Shown here: positions 1-10,062 of the stretch, piece by piece
Layout: each line of letters begins with the position of its first letter
Numbering within the stretch: the stretch's first letter is position 1
Assembly (NCBI RefSeq): GCF_002970975.1
Contig: NZ_PNFA01000013.1
Location: 62,001 to 126,000 of the forward strand
Direction: 5' to 3'
DNA length: 64,000 nucleotides
From: Microbacterium halophytorum
GTDB lineage: Bacteria > Actinomycetota > Actinomycetes > Actinomycetales > Microbacteriaceae
Program-made: the position numbers and the translations under genes
The notes under the pieces: model-generated
Seen by the model: only the letters and a program-made list of their open reading frames with translations
The model's database searches: none
Told to the model about the DNA's origin: nothing

Positions 1-2074
1 CGAAACCGCCCGTCGGGTACTCGGTCGTCTCGCCGTCGACCGTCACGCGGAAGATCGGGCTCTCCCAGTCCGCGGGGTCGGTCGGCTCGCCGTCGAGGGT
101 CGGCAGGTGCTCCGCGAGGTCCAGCGTCTCGGCGTCGGCGGGAACGTCGGTCAGCGCGATCGGATCGCCGAACGGCAGGTCAACGTCGACACGACCCCCT
201 TCGGAGTTGTAGCTCGCCGCATAGCCGTAGTCGGCATCAGCTCCGGCAGCGGCCTTGGCGATCGAGATCGTGCGCTCGGCGTCATCCGGCGCGATCGTGT
301 TCGTCAGGCCCACGGCCGTCGTCTCGTCGTCGCCGATCGTGATGACGCGGCCAGGGGACCATGCCGTCGAGACCCAACGGTAGCCGTCGGGCGGCAGGGC
401 GGCGGAACGGTCCTCCGTCAGGAGGACGCGGGTGCCCGCCGGGAAGTCGCGCCCGACCTCGACCGGCGTGCCGTCGAGGGGAACGTCGAGCGAGCCGGCA
501 GCGATCTCCTCGCCGCCGTTGCGCGCAGTCCAGTTCACGGGCACCGTGCCGTCGGGGGCGATCACGGTGCCGTCGTCGTCGAGAACCTCGACCGTCTTCG
601 ACACGCTGAAGGTGCCGAGCCGCTCATTGGCGGCGTTGGTCACGACCACGTCGGCCGTGCCGCCGCCGACGGTGATGCTCTCGGGCGAGATCTGCGGGTC
701 GCCCCATTCGTAACCGGGAACGCTCGCCGGGTCGATCTCGTCGAAGACGACCTCTGTGCCTTCGGGGAAGCTGGCACCCGCGTCGATCCACTCGCCGTCC
801 GGCGTGAGCTCGATCGAGCCGGGGGTCTCGGTGCCATCGGGTTCGGTGGCCGTGTAGTTCACAGTGAACGATGTTCCGGCGGGCAGATCGGACGCCTCGA
901 TCCCCTCGAGCTCCTTCCGGATGCGGAACGTGCCCTCCTCCGTACCGTCGCAGGAGATCTCGCCCGCGAAGAGGAAGGAATGGACCTCGCCGCCCCGCAG
1001 TGAGACGTCGTTGCCGATGATCTGGCCGTCGAGCGGTGCCGCCGTCACGGTGACGTCGGCGTTCGGCGCATAGATCGAACCGTCCATGCGGCCGCCGCCG
1101 GCGGCGGAGACGGTGACGTCGCCCGTCAGCTGCGAGAGATCCCACAGCGTGTAGGGGGAGTAGGCGCCCTGCGGATCGATGCGCCCGCCGACGACCTCGG
1201 TGGTGCCCGCCGGCACCTGGATCACGAGCGGGTTCTGTCGGCCGGGCGTCGGGCCGGGGGAGAACTGCAGCGTCGATGCGCCGGCGATGTCTGCGTAGTC
1301 GACGACGTTGACCTGGTCGGCGCTGAGGGACTCGAGGACCTTTCGGTCTCCCGCGTCTTCGGCGATGCCGACCGGATGCGCCGTGGTGGGCAGGTCGGCG
1401 AAGCACTGCGCCGCCTGATCGTACTCGGCCTCGGCGTTCGCTTCGACGTAGTCCGCGACGGCGGTGTCCGCGGTGTCGGCGGTGTAGATGCTGCCGCCGC
1501 CCGTGCTCCCGACCGGCGGCTCGGCGCCCGTGGGGTAGTCCTGGGCGTTCGCGTCGATGATGGGCGTCCGGTCGGGCGACGATGCGTCGAGGTTCAGGCG
1601 CAGCCAGTCGCCGCGCGCCCCGGCCTGCCACGGGTCGTCGCGATCGACGAGCTTCAGGTCGCCCTGCAGCGAGGGCTCGCTCGTTCCGGCGCTCGTGATG
1701 GCGAGGATGCCGCCGCTGCTCGTGTCGTACCGGTCAGTGAGCAGGCGCGTCGGGTCGCCGTCGACCGTCGGGATCGTGTAGTCCCCGGTGCCCGCGACGA
1801 CGTGGACGATCGCGTACTGGGCGTCACCGGGGTGCGTCGTGGTGCCGCCGGCCGCCAGCGAGCCCTCGGTCTCTGTGTTGCCGAGGCTGAGGTCGTTGCG
1901 GGCGTACACCGTGAAGCCGCCGTTAGCCGAGAACGGGTTGAAGCTCTCGGGGTACGCGGCCTCGGCGGGAGCGGGGGCCGCGAGCGGGGCGACGACGGCT
2001 CCGGTGAGTGCGAGCGCTCCCGTGGCGACCGCGGCCAGGATGCGGCGTGCGCGCGGGAAGTCGGGACGAGACAT
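1..2074 (-). CDS. Choice-of-anchor A family surface protein, C-terminus beyond the window
   Basis: Secreted surface protein, open for 690 codons from ATG 2074 to the window edge with no stop, so only the N-terminal part is seen. Residues 1-40 form a signal peptide (basic MSRPDFPRARR, hydrophobic core, likely cleavage after APAEA). Residues about 42-375 match the choice-of-anchor A domain: it opens with FNPFSANGGFTVYARNDLSL followed by NTETEGSLAAGG, a hallmark of that family, and ends GEVHSFLFAGEISCDG. After it come repeated beta-rich modules of about 100 residues starting GTFRIRKELEG, GTFSVSKTVEVL and RTISIAKAAAG, which resemble DUF5979-type repeats. Proteins of this build are usually wall-anchored, but the anchor would lie outside the window. 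The ligand is unknown. Confidence 0.8.
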   Translation of the reverse strand, partial: MSRPDFPRARRILAAVATGALALTGAVVAPLAAPAPAEAAYPESFNPFSANGGFTVYARNDLSLGNTETEGSLAAGGTTTHPGDAQYAIVHVVAGTGDYTIPTVDGDPTRLLTDRYDTSSGGILAITSAGTSEPSLQGDLKLVDRDDPWQAGARGDWLRLNLDASSPDRTPIIDANAQDYPTGAEPPVGSTGGGSIYTADTADTAVADYVEANAEAEYDQAAQCFADLPTTAHPVGIAEDAGDRKVLESLSADQVNVVDYADIAGASTLQFSPGPTPGRQNPLVIQVPAGTTEVVGGRIDPQGAYSPYTLWDLSQLTGDVTVSAAGGGRMDGSIYAPNADVTVTAAPLDGQIIGNDVSLRGGEVHSFLFAGEISCDGTEEGTFRIRKELEGIEASDLPAGTSFTVNYTATEPDGTETPGSIELTPDGEWIDAGASFPEGTEVVFDEIDPASVPGYEWGDPQISPESITVGGGTADVVVTNAANERLGTFSVSKTVEVLDDDGTVIAPDGTVPVNWTARNGGEEIAAGSLDVPLDGTPVEVGRDFPAGTRVLLTEDRSAALPPDGYRWVSTAWSPGRVITIGDDETTAVGLTNTIAPDDAERTISIAKAAAGADADYGYAASYNSEGGRVDVDLPFGDPIALTDVPADAETLDLAEHLPTLDGEPTDPADWESPIFRVTVDGETTEYPTGGF

Positions 2075-2131
2075 GCGGGACTGCTTTCGTCGGGCTGCGA
2101 CCGCCGGGGCGGCGGTTCCGTCACCCGCTCG

Positions 2132-2137
2132 ATGCTA
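2132..2137 (-). promoter_or_regulatory. Putative -10 element (TAGCAT) of the choice-of-anchor gene
   Basis: On the minus strand TAGCAT fits the actinobacterial TAnnnT -10 consensus and would give a leader of about 50 nt before ATG 2074. No clear -35 is seen. The 237-bp gap 2075-2311 is a divergent promoter region. Confidence 0.35.
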
Positions 2138-2258
2138 CCGGAGGGCTCGCTGGGCCCGGGATGGTACTCCCGCCGATGCGGGAGGGCAATAGCAGTATGC
2201 CGATCACATCGCCGCCCGGTGCCCTCCGGGGCCCTGTGCGTCGGCGCGGCCCTCCGCT

Positions 2259-2264
2259 AGACTG
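2259..2264 (+). promoter_or_regulatory. Putative -10 element (TAGACT) of the BCCT transporter
   Basis: TAGACT fits TAnnnT and would start a leader of about 50 nt ahead of the transporter start. No convincing -35 is visible. Confidence 0.4.
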
Positions 2265-2323
2265 CCCGGCGGTTACGAAGAGGTGACGGATACGGAACCA
2301 GATACGCATACGTGAGGACAGAC

Positions 2324-4189
2324 GTGAGTTCGACAACAGGAGACGACGACAATACGGGCCAGGCCGAGCCGGCGACGCTCGTCAACCCGCTCAGCGGCGA
2401 GGAGTTCGAGGAGAACCCTGCGATCGGCATGGTGCCCGAGGAGCACTACATCGCCGAGGAGGACACGGACGACCAGATCACGGAGAAGCTGAAGCGCCAG
2501 GGCGTGAAGGTCGGACGAGGCCTCATCGCGCCCCGCGTGTTCTGGCCGGCGCTCGTCGTGATCGTCGCGGTGACGCTCACCGCGATCATCTGGCCCGAGG
2601 GCTCGGCCGCGACGTTCAGCGCCATCCAGGGGTGGATCGTCGCCGACCTGAGCTGGTTCTACATGCTCGTCGTCGGCGCCTTCATCGTGTTCGCCGTCGT
2701 CATCGCGCTGTCGAAGTACGGCGCGATCAAGCTCGGCAGGGATGAGGACGAGCCCGAGTTCGGCCTGATGTCGTGGTTCGCCATGCTGTTCTCGGCGGGT
2801 ATGGGCATCGGGCTCATCTTCTACGGCGTCGGCGAGCCCGTGAAGTTCGCGACGGTCGACCCGAAGCCGGGCGTCGACATGACGGGCCCCGAGGGCGCCC
2901 CGATGGCGATGGCTCAGACCTTCATGCACTGGGGCCTGCACCCGTGGGCGATCTACGCCGTCATCGGCCTGGCGCTCGCGTTCGCGATCCATCGCCGCGG
3001 CCGTCCGGTGTCGATCCGGTGGGCGCTCGAACCGCTGTTCGGCGACCGCGTCAAGGGATGGGTCGGAGACGTGATCGACGTGCTCGCCATCTTCGGCACC
3101 GTGTTCGGCGTCGCGACCTCGCTCGGACTCGGCGTCCAGCAGATCGCGACGGGCATGCAGGAGATCGGCGTGATCGATGGCTTCGACACGACGTTCCTCG
3201 TCGTGCTCATCGTCGTGATCACGTTCCTCGCGACGCTCTCGGTCGTCAGCGGCGTCGGCGCGGGCATCAAGTGGCTGTCGAATGCGAACATCACGCTCGC
3301 GGGACTCCTGCTCGTGTCGATGCTCGTCCTCGGCCCGACGCTGTTCATCTTCGACAACCTCGTGCAGTCGATCGGCGTGTACCTCGTCAACATCATGGAG
3401 ATGACGGTCGACGTCGGCGCCTATCAGGGCCAGGCCGGCCTCGACTGGCTCTCGGGCAACACGATCTTCTACTGGGGCTGGTGGATCGCCTGGGCCCCGT
3501 TCGTCGGCGTCTTCATCGCACGGATCTCGCGCGGCCGCACCGTGCGGCAGTTCGTCGCGGGCGTGCTGATCGTGCCGACCGTCGTCGGCTTCATCTGGTT
3601 CGGCGTCATGGGCGGCTCCGGGCTGTTCCGCGAGTTCCTCGACACCTCGGTGGGCAGCCTCATCAACCCCGACTCCGGCGAGGTCCAGCCGGAGGAATCG
3701 CTGTTCCTCGTTCTCGGCGACCTGCCTCTCGGCGGCGTCCTGTCGGTCATCACGATCATCGTGATCGCGCTGTTCTTCATCACGTCGTCCGACTCGGGCT
3801 CGCTCGTGGTCGACATGCTCGCCTCCGGCGGCCACCCGAACCCTCCCGTGTGGTCGCGCATCCTGTGGGCGGTGCTCGAGGGCGCGCTCGCGATCGCGCT
3901 CATGTTCGCCGGCGGCCTGTCGACGCTGCAGACCGGGTCGCTGATCACGGCGCTGCCGTTCGCGATCGTGCTCATCCTGATGTGCATCGCGACCGTGCGC
4001 GCGCTGCGCTACGAGCACATGCAGCGCATGCACAACGAGAGCGTCGAGCGCCTCGAGCGCATCTCCGATCACCTGGCCGACAACCCCGCCGTGCGCGAGT
4101 ACGTCGACGACCGCATCGACTACCGCATCTCCCGCACGCGCGGCATCCGCCGCCCGCAGGCGGGGGACAGGAACAAGCCCCGAGGCTGA
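2324..4189 (+). CDS. BCCT family betaine/carnitine/choline transporter
   Basis: Secondary transporter for compatible solutes such as glycine betaine, 621 aa, inner membrane, about 12 membrane helices. Family marks are clear: the sodium-coupled glycine stretch GMGIGL in the first core helix, HWGLHPWAIYA, and the tryptophan-rich WWIAWAPFVGVFIARISRGR signature, whose Trp residues line the betaine site in BetP. A long acidic N-terminal tail (about 70 residues) and a charged C-terminal tail with many Arg and Glu suggest BetP-like osmosensing tails. GTG 2324 is chosen because GAGG at 2314-2317 is well spaced from it; GTG 2312 in the same frame lacks a ribosome binding site. The exact substrate cannot be read from the sequence. 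Confidence 0.9.
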   Translation: MSSTTGDDDNTGQAEPATLVNPLSGEEFEENPAIGMVPEEHYIAEEDTDDQITEKLKRQGVKVGRGLIAPRVFWPALVVIVAVTLTAIIWPEGSAATFSAIQGWIVADLSWFYMLVVGAFIVFAVVIALSKYGAIKLGRDEDEPEFGLMSWFAMLFSAGMGIGLIFYGVGEPVKFATVDPKPGVDMTGPEGAPMAMAQTFMHWGLHPWAIYAVIGLALAFAIHRRGRPVSIRWALEPLFGDRVKGWVGDVIDVLAIFGTVFGVATSLGLGVQQIATGMQEIGVIDGFDTTFLVVLIVVITFLATLSVVSGVGAGIKWLSNANITLAGLLLVSMLVLGPTLFIFDNLVQSIGVYLVNIMEMTVDVGAYQGQAGLDWLSGNTIFYWGWWIAWAPFVGVFIARISRGRTVRQFVAGVLIVPTVVGFIWFGVMGGSGLFREFLDTSVGSLINPDSGEVQPEESLFLVLGDLPLGGVLSVITIIVIALFFITSSDSGSLVVDMLASGGHPNPPVWSRILWAVLEGALAIALMFAGGLSTLQTGSLITALPFAIVLILMCIATVRALRYEHMQRMHNESVERLERISDHLADNPAVREYVDDRIDYRISRTRGIRRPQAGDRNKPRG

Positions 4190-4192
4190 CGC

Positions 4193-4246
4193 GCGCGCAG
4201 GCGGCCCTCGTCCCGGATCTCGCCGGGCCGAGGGCCGCCTGCGCGC
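4193..4246 (+). terminator. Strong hairpin terminator after the BCCT gene
   Basis: A perfect 18-bp stem (4193-4210 with 4229-4246) whose 18-nt loop itself holds a 5-bp stem. It begins 4 nt after the stop codon. There is no T tract. Confidence 0.7.
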
Positions 4247-4302
4247 CGTATCCACCGAGGTTGCGCTCTCCGGGGGCCCCGCGACGGGCATCCGGGGACG
4301 CG

Positions 4303-4333
4303 AACGGCCCGCACCGAGCCGGTGCGGGCCGTT
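4303..4333 (-). terminator. Hairpin terminator after pgi
   Basis: A perfect 13-bp stem (4303-4315 with 4321-4333) and 5-nt loop lie 12 bp beyond the pgi stop codon, in the convergent gap with the BCCT gene. Confidence 0.65.
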
Positions 4334-4344
4334 AGGTCTGCCAG

Positions 4345-6021
<1,677 letters not shown>

Positions 6022-6027
6022 GCGATC

Positions 6028-6033
6028 AATCTA
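6028..6033 (-). promoter_or_regulatory. -10 element (TAGATT) of leaderless pgi
   Basis: TAGATT on the minus strand lies 6 nt before ATG 6021, which places the expected transcription start on the start codon. Confidence 0.45.
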
Positions 6034-6151
6034 GTGTCATCAGTGTTAAGACGGCGTGACATTGCGGGATGTTCCGGCAGGTCGTCCCGCGGCGAGGCAG
6101 CGGGTCCTCCCGCTACCCTGGTGAGAGCAATTCTCAGGAACGGAGGGCCGG

Positions 6152-7162
6152 ATGACCGTGCCGGTGATCGCTCTGACGGGCCCGCTGGGGGCGGGGAAGA
6201 CCACGGTGCTCAACCACCTGCTCGCCGCGCCCGGCGCACGCATCGGGGTCGTGGTCAACGACTTCGGCGCGATCAACGTCGACGCGGGACTCGTCGTCGG
6301 TCAGGTCGACGAGGCCGCCTCGATCGCGGGCGGATGCGTGTGCTGCATGCCGGATGCGGGTGGGCTCGACGAAGCGCTCGCGGCGCTCACCGACCCGAAG
6401 CTGCGCCTCGACGCCGTGATCGTCGAGGCGAGCGGCGTCGCGGAGCCCGTGGCGCTCGCCCGCCTCATCCGGTTCAGCGGCGCCGACAACGCCAGGCTCG
6501 GGGGAGTGATCGACGTGATCGACGCGGTCGAGTACGAGGAATCGGTCGCGGCGGGGCTCGTGGCGCCCGCCCGATACGCCGCGGCGACGCTCGCCGTCGT
6601 GAACAAGACCGACATCGTGCCGGAGCGCGAACGAGACGCGCGGGTCGCCGCGCTCGCCGCTGCGGTGCGGGAGCACAATCCCGGGGTCGAGGTCGTCCCG
6701 GCCGCCAGGGGCGCGATCGACCCCGGGCTCGTCTTCGACGTCGACGGCGAGGACGACCCCGTCGACCAGCTTCCGATCGCCCAGCTGCTCCGTGAACAGG
6801 CGGCGGCCAGCGCGCACGACCACGCGCACGCGGAGTCGGTGGGAACGACGGCCGCCGCGCCCGTCGCCGCGGGGGCGCTCGTCGACCTGTTGGAGAGCCC
6901 GCCCGAGGGCGCATACCGGATGAAGGGCACCGTGCCGGTGCGGACGGCGCGGGGATCGCGCGCCTACACGGTGCACAGGGTCGGGCGGTCGGTGCACGTC
7001 GAGCGAGCCCCGCGCGGGCGGTCGGCCGACGGGCTCGTTGCGATCGGCACTCGGCTGGCCGTCGATGCCGCGGAGCGCATCGCCGATGCGCTCCGCCCCG
7101 CCGAGACCGCCGACGCCGACGGCCTGCGCAGGCTCGAGCGTTACGAGCGCCTGAGCCACTGA
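6152..7162 (+). CDS. CobW/G3E-family metallochaperone GTPase
   Basis: P-loop GTPase of the CobW/ZNG1/G3E class, 336 aa, cytoplasmic. Walker A GPLGAGKT is at residues 10-17, the metal-binding CxCC motif (GGCVCCM) at 62-65, and the base-recognition motif NKTD at 151-154. A small His-rich patch HDHAHAE lies near residue 222, and the CobW C-terminal domain follows from about residue 245. Known members insert or deliver Zn, Co or Ni with GTP hydrolysis. A strong ribosome binding site (GGAGGG) precedes ATG 6152, and TACCCT at 6115 may be the -10 box. No Zur box or metal enzyme sits beside it, so the metal and client are unknown. Confidence 0.85.
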   Translation: MTVPVIALTGPLGAGKTTVLNHLLAAPGARIGVVVNDFGAINVDAGLVVGQVDEAASIAGGCVCCMPDAGGLDEALAALTDPKLRLDAVIVEASGVAEPVALARLIRFSGADNARLGGVIDVIDAVEYEESVAAGLVAPARYAAATLAVVNKTDIVPERERDARVAALAAAVREHNPGVEVVPAARGAIDPGLVFDVDGEDDPVDQLPIAQLLREQAAASAHDHAHAESVGTTAAAPVAAGALVDLLESPPEGAYRMKGTVPVRTARGSRAYTVHRVGRSVHVERAPRGRSADGLVAIGTRLAVDAAERIADALRPAETADADGLRRLERYERLSH

Positions 7163-7217
7163 GCCGAAGAGCGGCCGACGCTCAGCGGATGCATAGGGAA
7201 AACATCGGCAGCATCCG

Positions 7218-7246
7218 GTGACAGGGAGCGGCGTGCTCGCTAGCTT
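7218..7246 (+). promoter_or_regulatory. Promoter of the tRNA-like gene
   Basis: GTGACA (7218-7223) and TAGCTT (7241-7246) are separated by exactly 17 nt. Five of six -35 bases match TTGACA, and the -10 fits TAnnnT. The predicted start near 7253 lies 4 nt before the tRNA-like body. Confidence 0.55.
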
Positions 7247-7256
7247 GGAGGTGCTC

Positions 7257-7332
7257 CGCGGCGATCCGGACGGTTCCGGGCACTGGTTCATAACCTGCTG
7301 CGCAGCGGGTCCGACTCCCGCCGCCGCGTCCA
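7257..7332 (+). tRNA. Divergent tRNA-like gene, anticodon CAU, CCA encoded
   Basis: A 76-nt cloverleaf can be drawn. A perfect 7-bp acceptor stem joins 7257-7263 (CGCGGCG) to 7322-7328, followed by discriminator T and an encoded CCA (7330-7332). The T arm has a perfect 5-bp stem (7305-7309 with 7317-7321) and loop TCCGACT, close to the conserved T-loop. The anticodon loop TTCATAA (7287-7293) is canonical for CAU tRNAs. The D arm is short (CCGG, loop ACGGTT, CCGG). Odd points: the anticodon stem pairs at only 3 of 5 positions, positions 8-9 read AT instead of TA, and C1-G72 with U73 is unusual for Met or Ile2 tRNA. It could be a specialised tRNA, a tRNA-like RNA or a decaying copy. A promoter lies just upstream. 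Confidence 0.5.
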
Positions 7333-7472
7333 CTCATCCGGCCCCTCCTGCCCCGCCGCGCCCGGCCGCGGTCGCAGATGACGCGGAGAAATCGACCGAT
7401 CTGGCGCGGATATCGTCACCGCGGCGGAGGGTGAGGGAGAGCGGTGGCGGCGCCGTCTGCGAGCATTGACGG

Positions 7473-9989
7473 GTGACGAATCCGAACGCCTCCGCCAACC
7501 TCACCCGTGAAGAGACTGCGGCCCGCGCCGCCGCGATCCGGCTGCGCGCACAGCGCGTCTTCCTCGATGTCACGAGCGCTCCCGAGCCGGATGCCACGGG
7601 CTTCGGCGTCACGTGCGAGCTCGACATCGAGACCGAGGCGCCCGAGACCTGGGTCGACTTCCTCGGCGAGGCCGTGTCCGAGGTGTCGGTCAACGGCGAA
7701 CGGCGCGACGTCGAGTGGGACGGCGCGCGCATCCGTGTGACGGGGCTCGCGAGCGGGAGCAGCACCATCCGGATCGTCGCCGCGGGCGCGTACAGCCGCT
7801 CCGGCGAGGGCCTGCACCGCTTCGTCGACCCCGTCGACGGCGAGACGTACCTGTACACGCAGTACGAGCCGGCCGACTCGCGCCGCGTCAACCCCTGCTT
7901 CGAGCAGCCGGACATGAAGGCGCCCTGGACCTTCGAGATCACGGCACCCGCCGGCTGGACGCTGCTCAACAACGCTCCGGCCGCCGAGAGGCACGACGAC
8001 GGCGGGCGGCAGACCGTGCGCTTCGCCGAGACCCTGCCGATCCCGAGCTACATCACGGCCGTCGCCGCCGGCCCGTACCATCGCGTCGCGGGGGAGTGGG
8101 CCCGCGACGGGCAGCGCGTTGAGCTGGGCGTGCTGTGCCGCGCATCGCTGGCCGAGCACCTCGACGCCGAGAACATCCTCGAGGTCACGCGGCAGGGGCT
8201 GGGCTTCTTCGACGACGCCTTCGCCTACCCGTACCCGTGGGGCAAGTACGACCAGATCTTCGTCCCCGAGTACAACCTCGGCGCGATGGAGAACCCCGGC
8301 CTCGTCACCTTCACCGAGAGCTATGTGTTCCGCGGCGCCGCGACCCGCGCCCAGCACGAGGGCCGGGCCAACACGATCCTGCACGAGATGGCGCACATGT
8401 GGTTCGGCGACCTCGCGACCATGCGCTGGTGGGACGACCTCTGGCTGAAGGAGTCGTTCGCCGACTACATGGGCTCGCACGCGTCGGCGGCTGCCACGGA
8501 GTACACCGATGCGTGGGTGTCGTTCGCGAACCGGCGCAAGGCCTGGGCCTACCAGGCCGACCAGCTGCCGACGACGCACCCGATCGTCGCCGACATCCCC
8601 GACCTGGAGGCCGCGAAGCTGAACTTCGACGGCATCACCTATGCGAAGGGCGCGTCCGTGCTGAAGCAGCTCGTCGCGTTCGTCGGCGAGGAGGCGTTCT
8701 TCGAAGCCGCTCGCCGGTACTTCGCGGCGCATGCGTTCGGAAGCACGACGCTCGACGACCTGCTCGCTCCGCTGGCCGAGGTCTCGGGCCGCGACGTGCG
8801 CGGCTGGGCGTCGGCGTGGCTCGAGACCTCCGGCATGTCGACCCTCGCGGTCGACCGCGACGGCGAGGGCGCCGCGCTCACCCAGACGGACCCGCGGCCG
8901 CACCGCGTCGGCGTGGGGCTGTACCGGATGACGGGCGGCCGCCTGTCGCGCACGAGCCTGATCGACCTCGACATCCGGAAGGAGCGCACGGCGTTCGCGG
9001 GCCTCACGGCCGCCGCCGTGCGCGGCGCCGACCTCGTGCTCCCCAACGACGGCGACCTCAGCTACGCCAAGGCGCGCCTCGACGCGCGCTCGGTGGACGC
9101 GGCCGCCGAGGCGCTGTCGACGATCGACGACGACCTCGCCCGCGGCCTCGTGTGGTCGGCGCTGTGGAACGCGACGCGCGACGGCGAGCTGCCCGCCGCG
9201 CGCTACCTCGAGATCGTCCGCCGCCACGCGCCGGCCGAGGCCCACGTCGGCCTCCTCACGCAGACGCTCGCGAACGCCGGCTTCGCCGTCGGACACTACG
9301 TTCCGGATGCCGCGAAGCGGGCAGAGGAGCGCACGTGGCTGGAGGCGACGTGGCAGGGAATGGGCGCGGCGACCCCTGGCAGCGACGCGCAGCTGGCATG
9401 GGCCCGCGCGCTCGCGGCGGCCGCGAGCCGCGACGCGCATCGCGCCGATGAGATCAGGGGCATGCTCGACGGGCGCGGCGTTCCCGCCGGGCTGCCGCTC
9501 GACGCCGACCTGCGCTGGAGCCTGCTGACGGCGCTCGCCGCGACGGGGCGCGCGACCGAGGCCGACGCCGCGGCGGAGCTCGAGCGCGACGACACGCTCT
9601 CGGGCCGCACGGCGTGGGTCGAGGTCATGGCCTCGCGCCCCGAAGCCGACGTGCGCGCGGCGGCGTGGGAGGCGGCGTGGACGGATGCAGCGCTCAGCAA
9701 CGACCACCTGCAGGCGACGATCGACGGCGTCGCGGCCGGTGGGCGCCGCGACCTGATCGAGCGCTTCGACGCCGACTACTTCGCGCGGCTCCGCGAGACG
9801 TGGGCGACGCGCAGCATCGAGATCGCCCGCCGCCTCGTGCGCGATCTCTTCCCGCAGCGGGGCGACCTCGCCCTGGCTGACGCGTGGCTCGCGGAGAACG
9901 AGGACGCGCCGGGGTCGCTGCGCCGCCTCGTCATCGAGCAGCGCGACCACCTGCGCCGCGACCTGGAGGTGCGCGCGGCGAACGCGTAG
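7473..9989 (+). CDS. pepN: Aminopeptidase N (M1 metallopeptidase)
   Basis: Zinc-dependent cytoplasmic aminopeptidase that trims N-terminal residues from peptides; 838 aa, typical of the actinobacterial PepN group. The exopeptidase motif GAMENPGLVTF precedes the zinc site HEMAH at residues 304-308, and the third zinc ligand is Glu327 in WLKES, with the M1 spacing of 18 residues. The C-terminal half is the helical ERAP1-like domain. GTG 7473 lacks a clear ribosome binding site, but GAGCAT ends 6 nt before it, so translation may be leaderless. It stands alone between the tRNA-like gene and a convergent terminator. Confidence 0.96.
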   Translation: MTNPNASANLTREETAARAAAIRLRAQRVFLDVTSAPEPDATGFGVTCELDIETEAPETWVDFLGEAVSEVSVNGERRDVEWDGARIRVTGLASGSSTIRIVAAGAYSRSGEGLHRFVDPVDGETYLYTQYEPADSRRVNPCFEQPDMKAPWTFEITAPAGWTLLNNAPAAERHDDGGRQTVRFAETLPIPSYITAVAAGPYHRVAGEWARDGQRVELGVLCRASLAEHLDAENILEVTRQGLGFFDDAFAYPYPWGKYDQIFVPEYNLGAMENPGLVTFTESYVFRGAATRAQHEGRANTILHEMAHMWFGDLATMRWWDDLWLKESFADYMGSHASAAATEYTDAWVSFANRRKAWAYQADQLPTTHPIVADIPDLEAAKLNFDGITYAKGASVLKQLVAFVGEEAFFEAARRYFAAHAFGSTTLDDLLAPLAEVSGRDVRGWASAWLETSGMSTLAVDRDGEGAALTQTDPRPHRVGVGLYRMTGGRLSRTSLIDLDIRKERTAFAGLTAAAVRGADLVLPNDGDLSYAKARLDARSVDAAAEALSTIDDDLARGLVWSALWNATRDGELPAARYLEIVRRHAPAEAHVGLLTQTLANAGFAVGHYVPDAAKRAEERTWLEATWQGMGAATPGSDAQLAWARALAAAASRDAHRADEIRGMLDGRGVPAGLPLDADLRWSLLTALAATGRATEADAAAELERDDTLSGRTAWVEVMASRPEADVRAAAWEAAWTDAALSNDHLQATIDGVAAGGRRDLIERFDADYFARLRETWATRSIEIARRLVRDLFPQRGDLALADAWLAENEDAPGSLRRLVIEQRDHLRRDLEVRAANA

Positions 9990-9996
9990 GCGCGCA

Positions 9997-10042
9997 ACCG
10001 GCCGCGGGAGACCGCCTGTCGAGGCGACCGCCCGCGGCCGGT
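9997..10042. terminator. Bidirectional hairpin between pepN and the ABC permease gene
   Basis: A perfect 12-bp stem (9997-10008 with 10031-10042) encloses a loop containing a second 4-bp stem. It lies between two convergent genes and can serve both. Confidence 0.6.
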
Positions 10043-10062
10043 CCGCGCCGCTGGTTCCTGGC

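Noticed and set aside
2312..2323. Upstream GTG start for the BCCT gene
   Set aside because: It lacks a ribosome binding site, whereas GTG 2324 has GAGG at the right distance.
4193..4333. Structured RNA between the BCCT gene and pgi
   Set aside because: Two adjacent strong hairpins in a convergent gap are better explained as terminators for the two genes.
7257..7332. tRNA-like gene as an integration (att) site
   Set aside because: There is no integrase gene nearby and no repeated 3' tRNA fragment elsewhere in the window.
7416..9950. An 844-codon minus-strand frame opposite pepN
   Set aside because: pepN is complete with its HExxH zinc site; the antisense frame has no motif.
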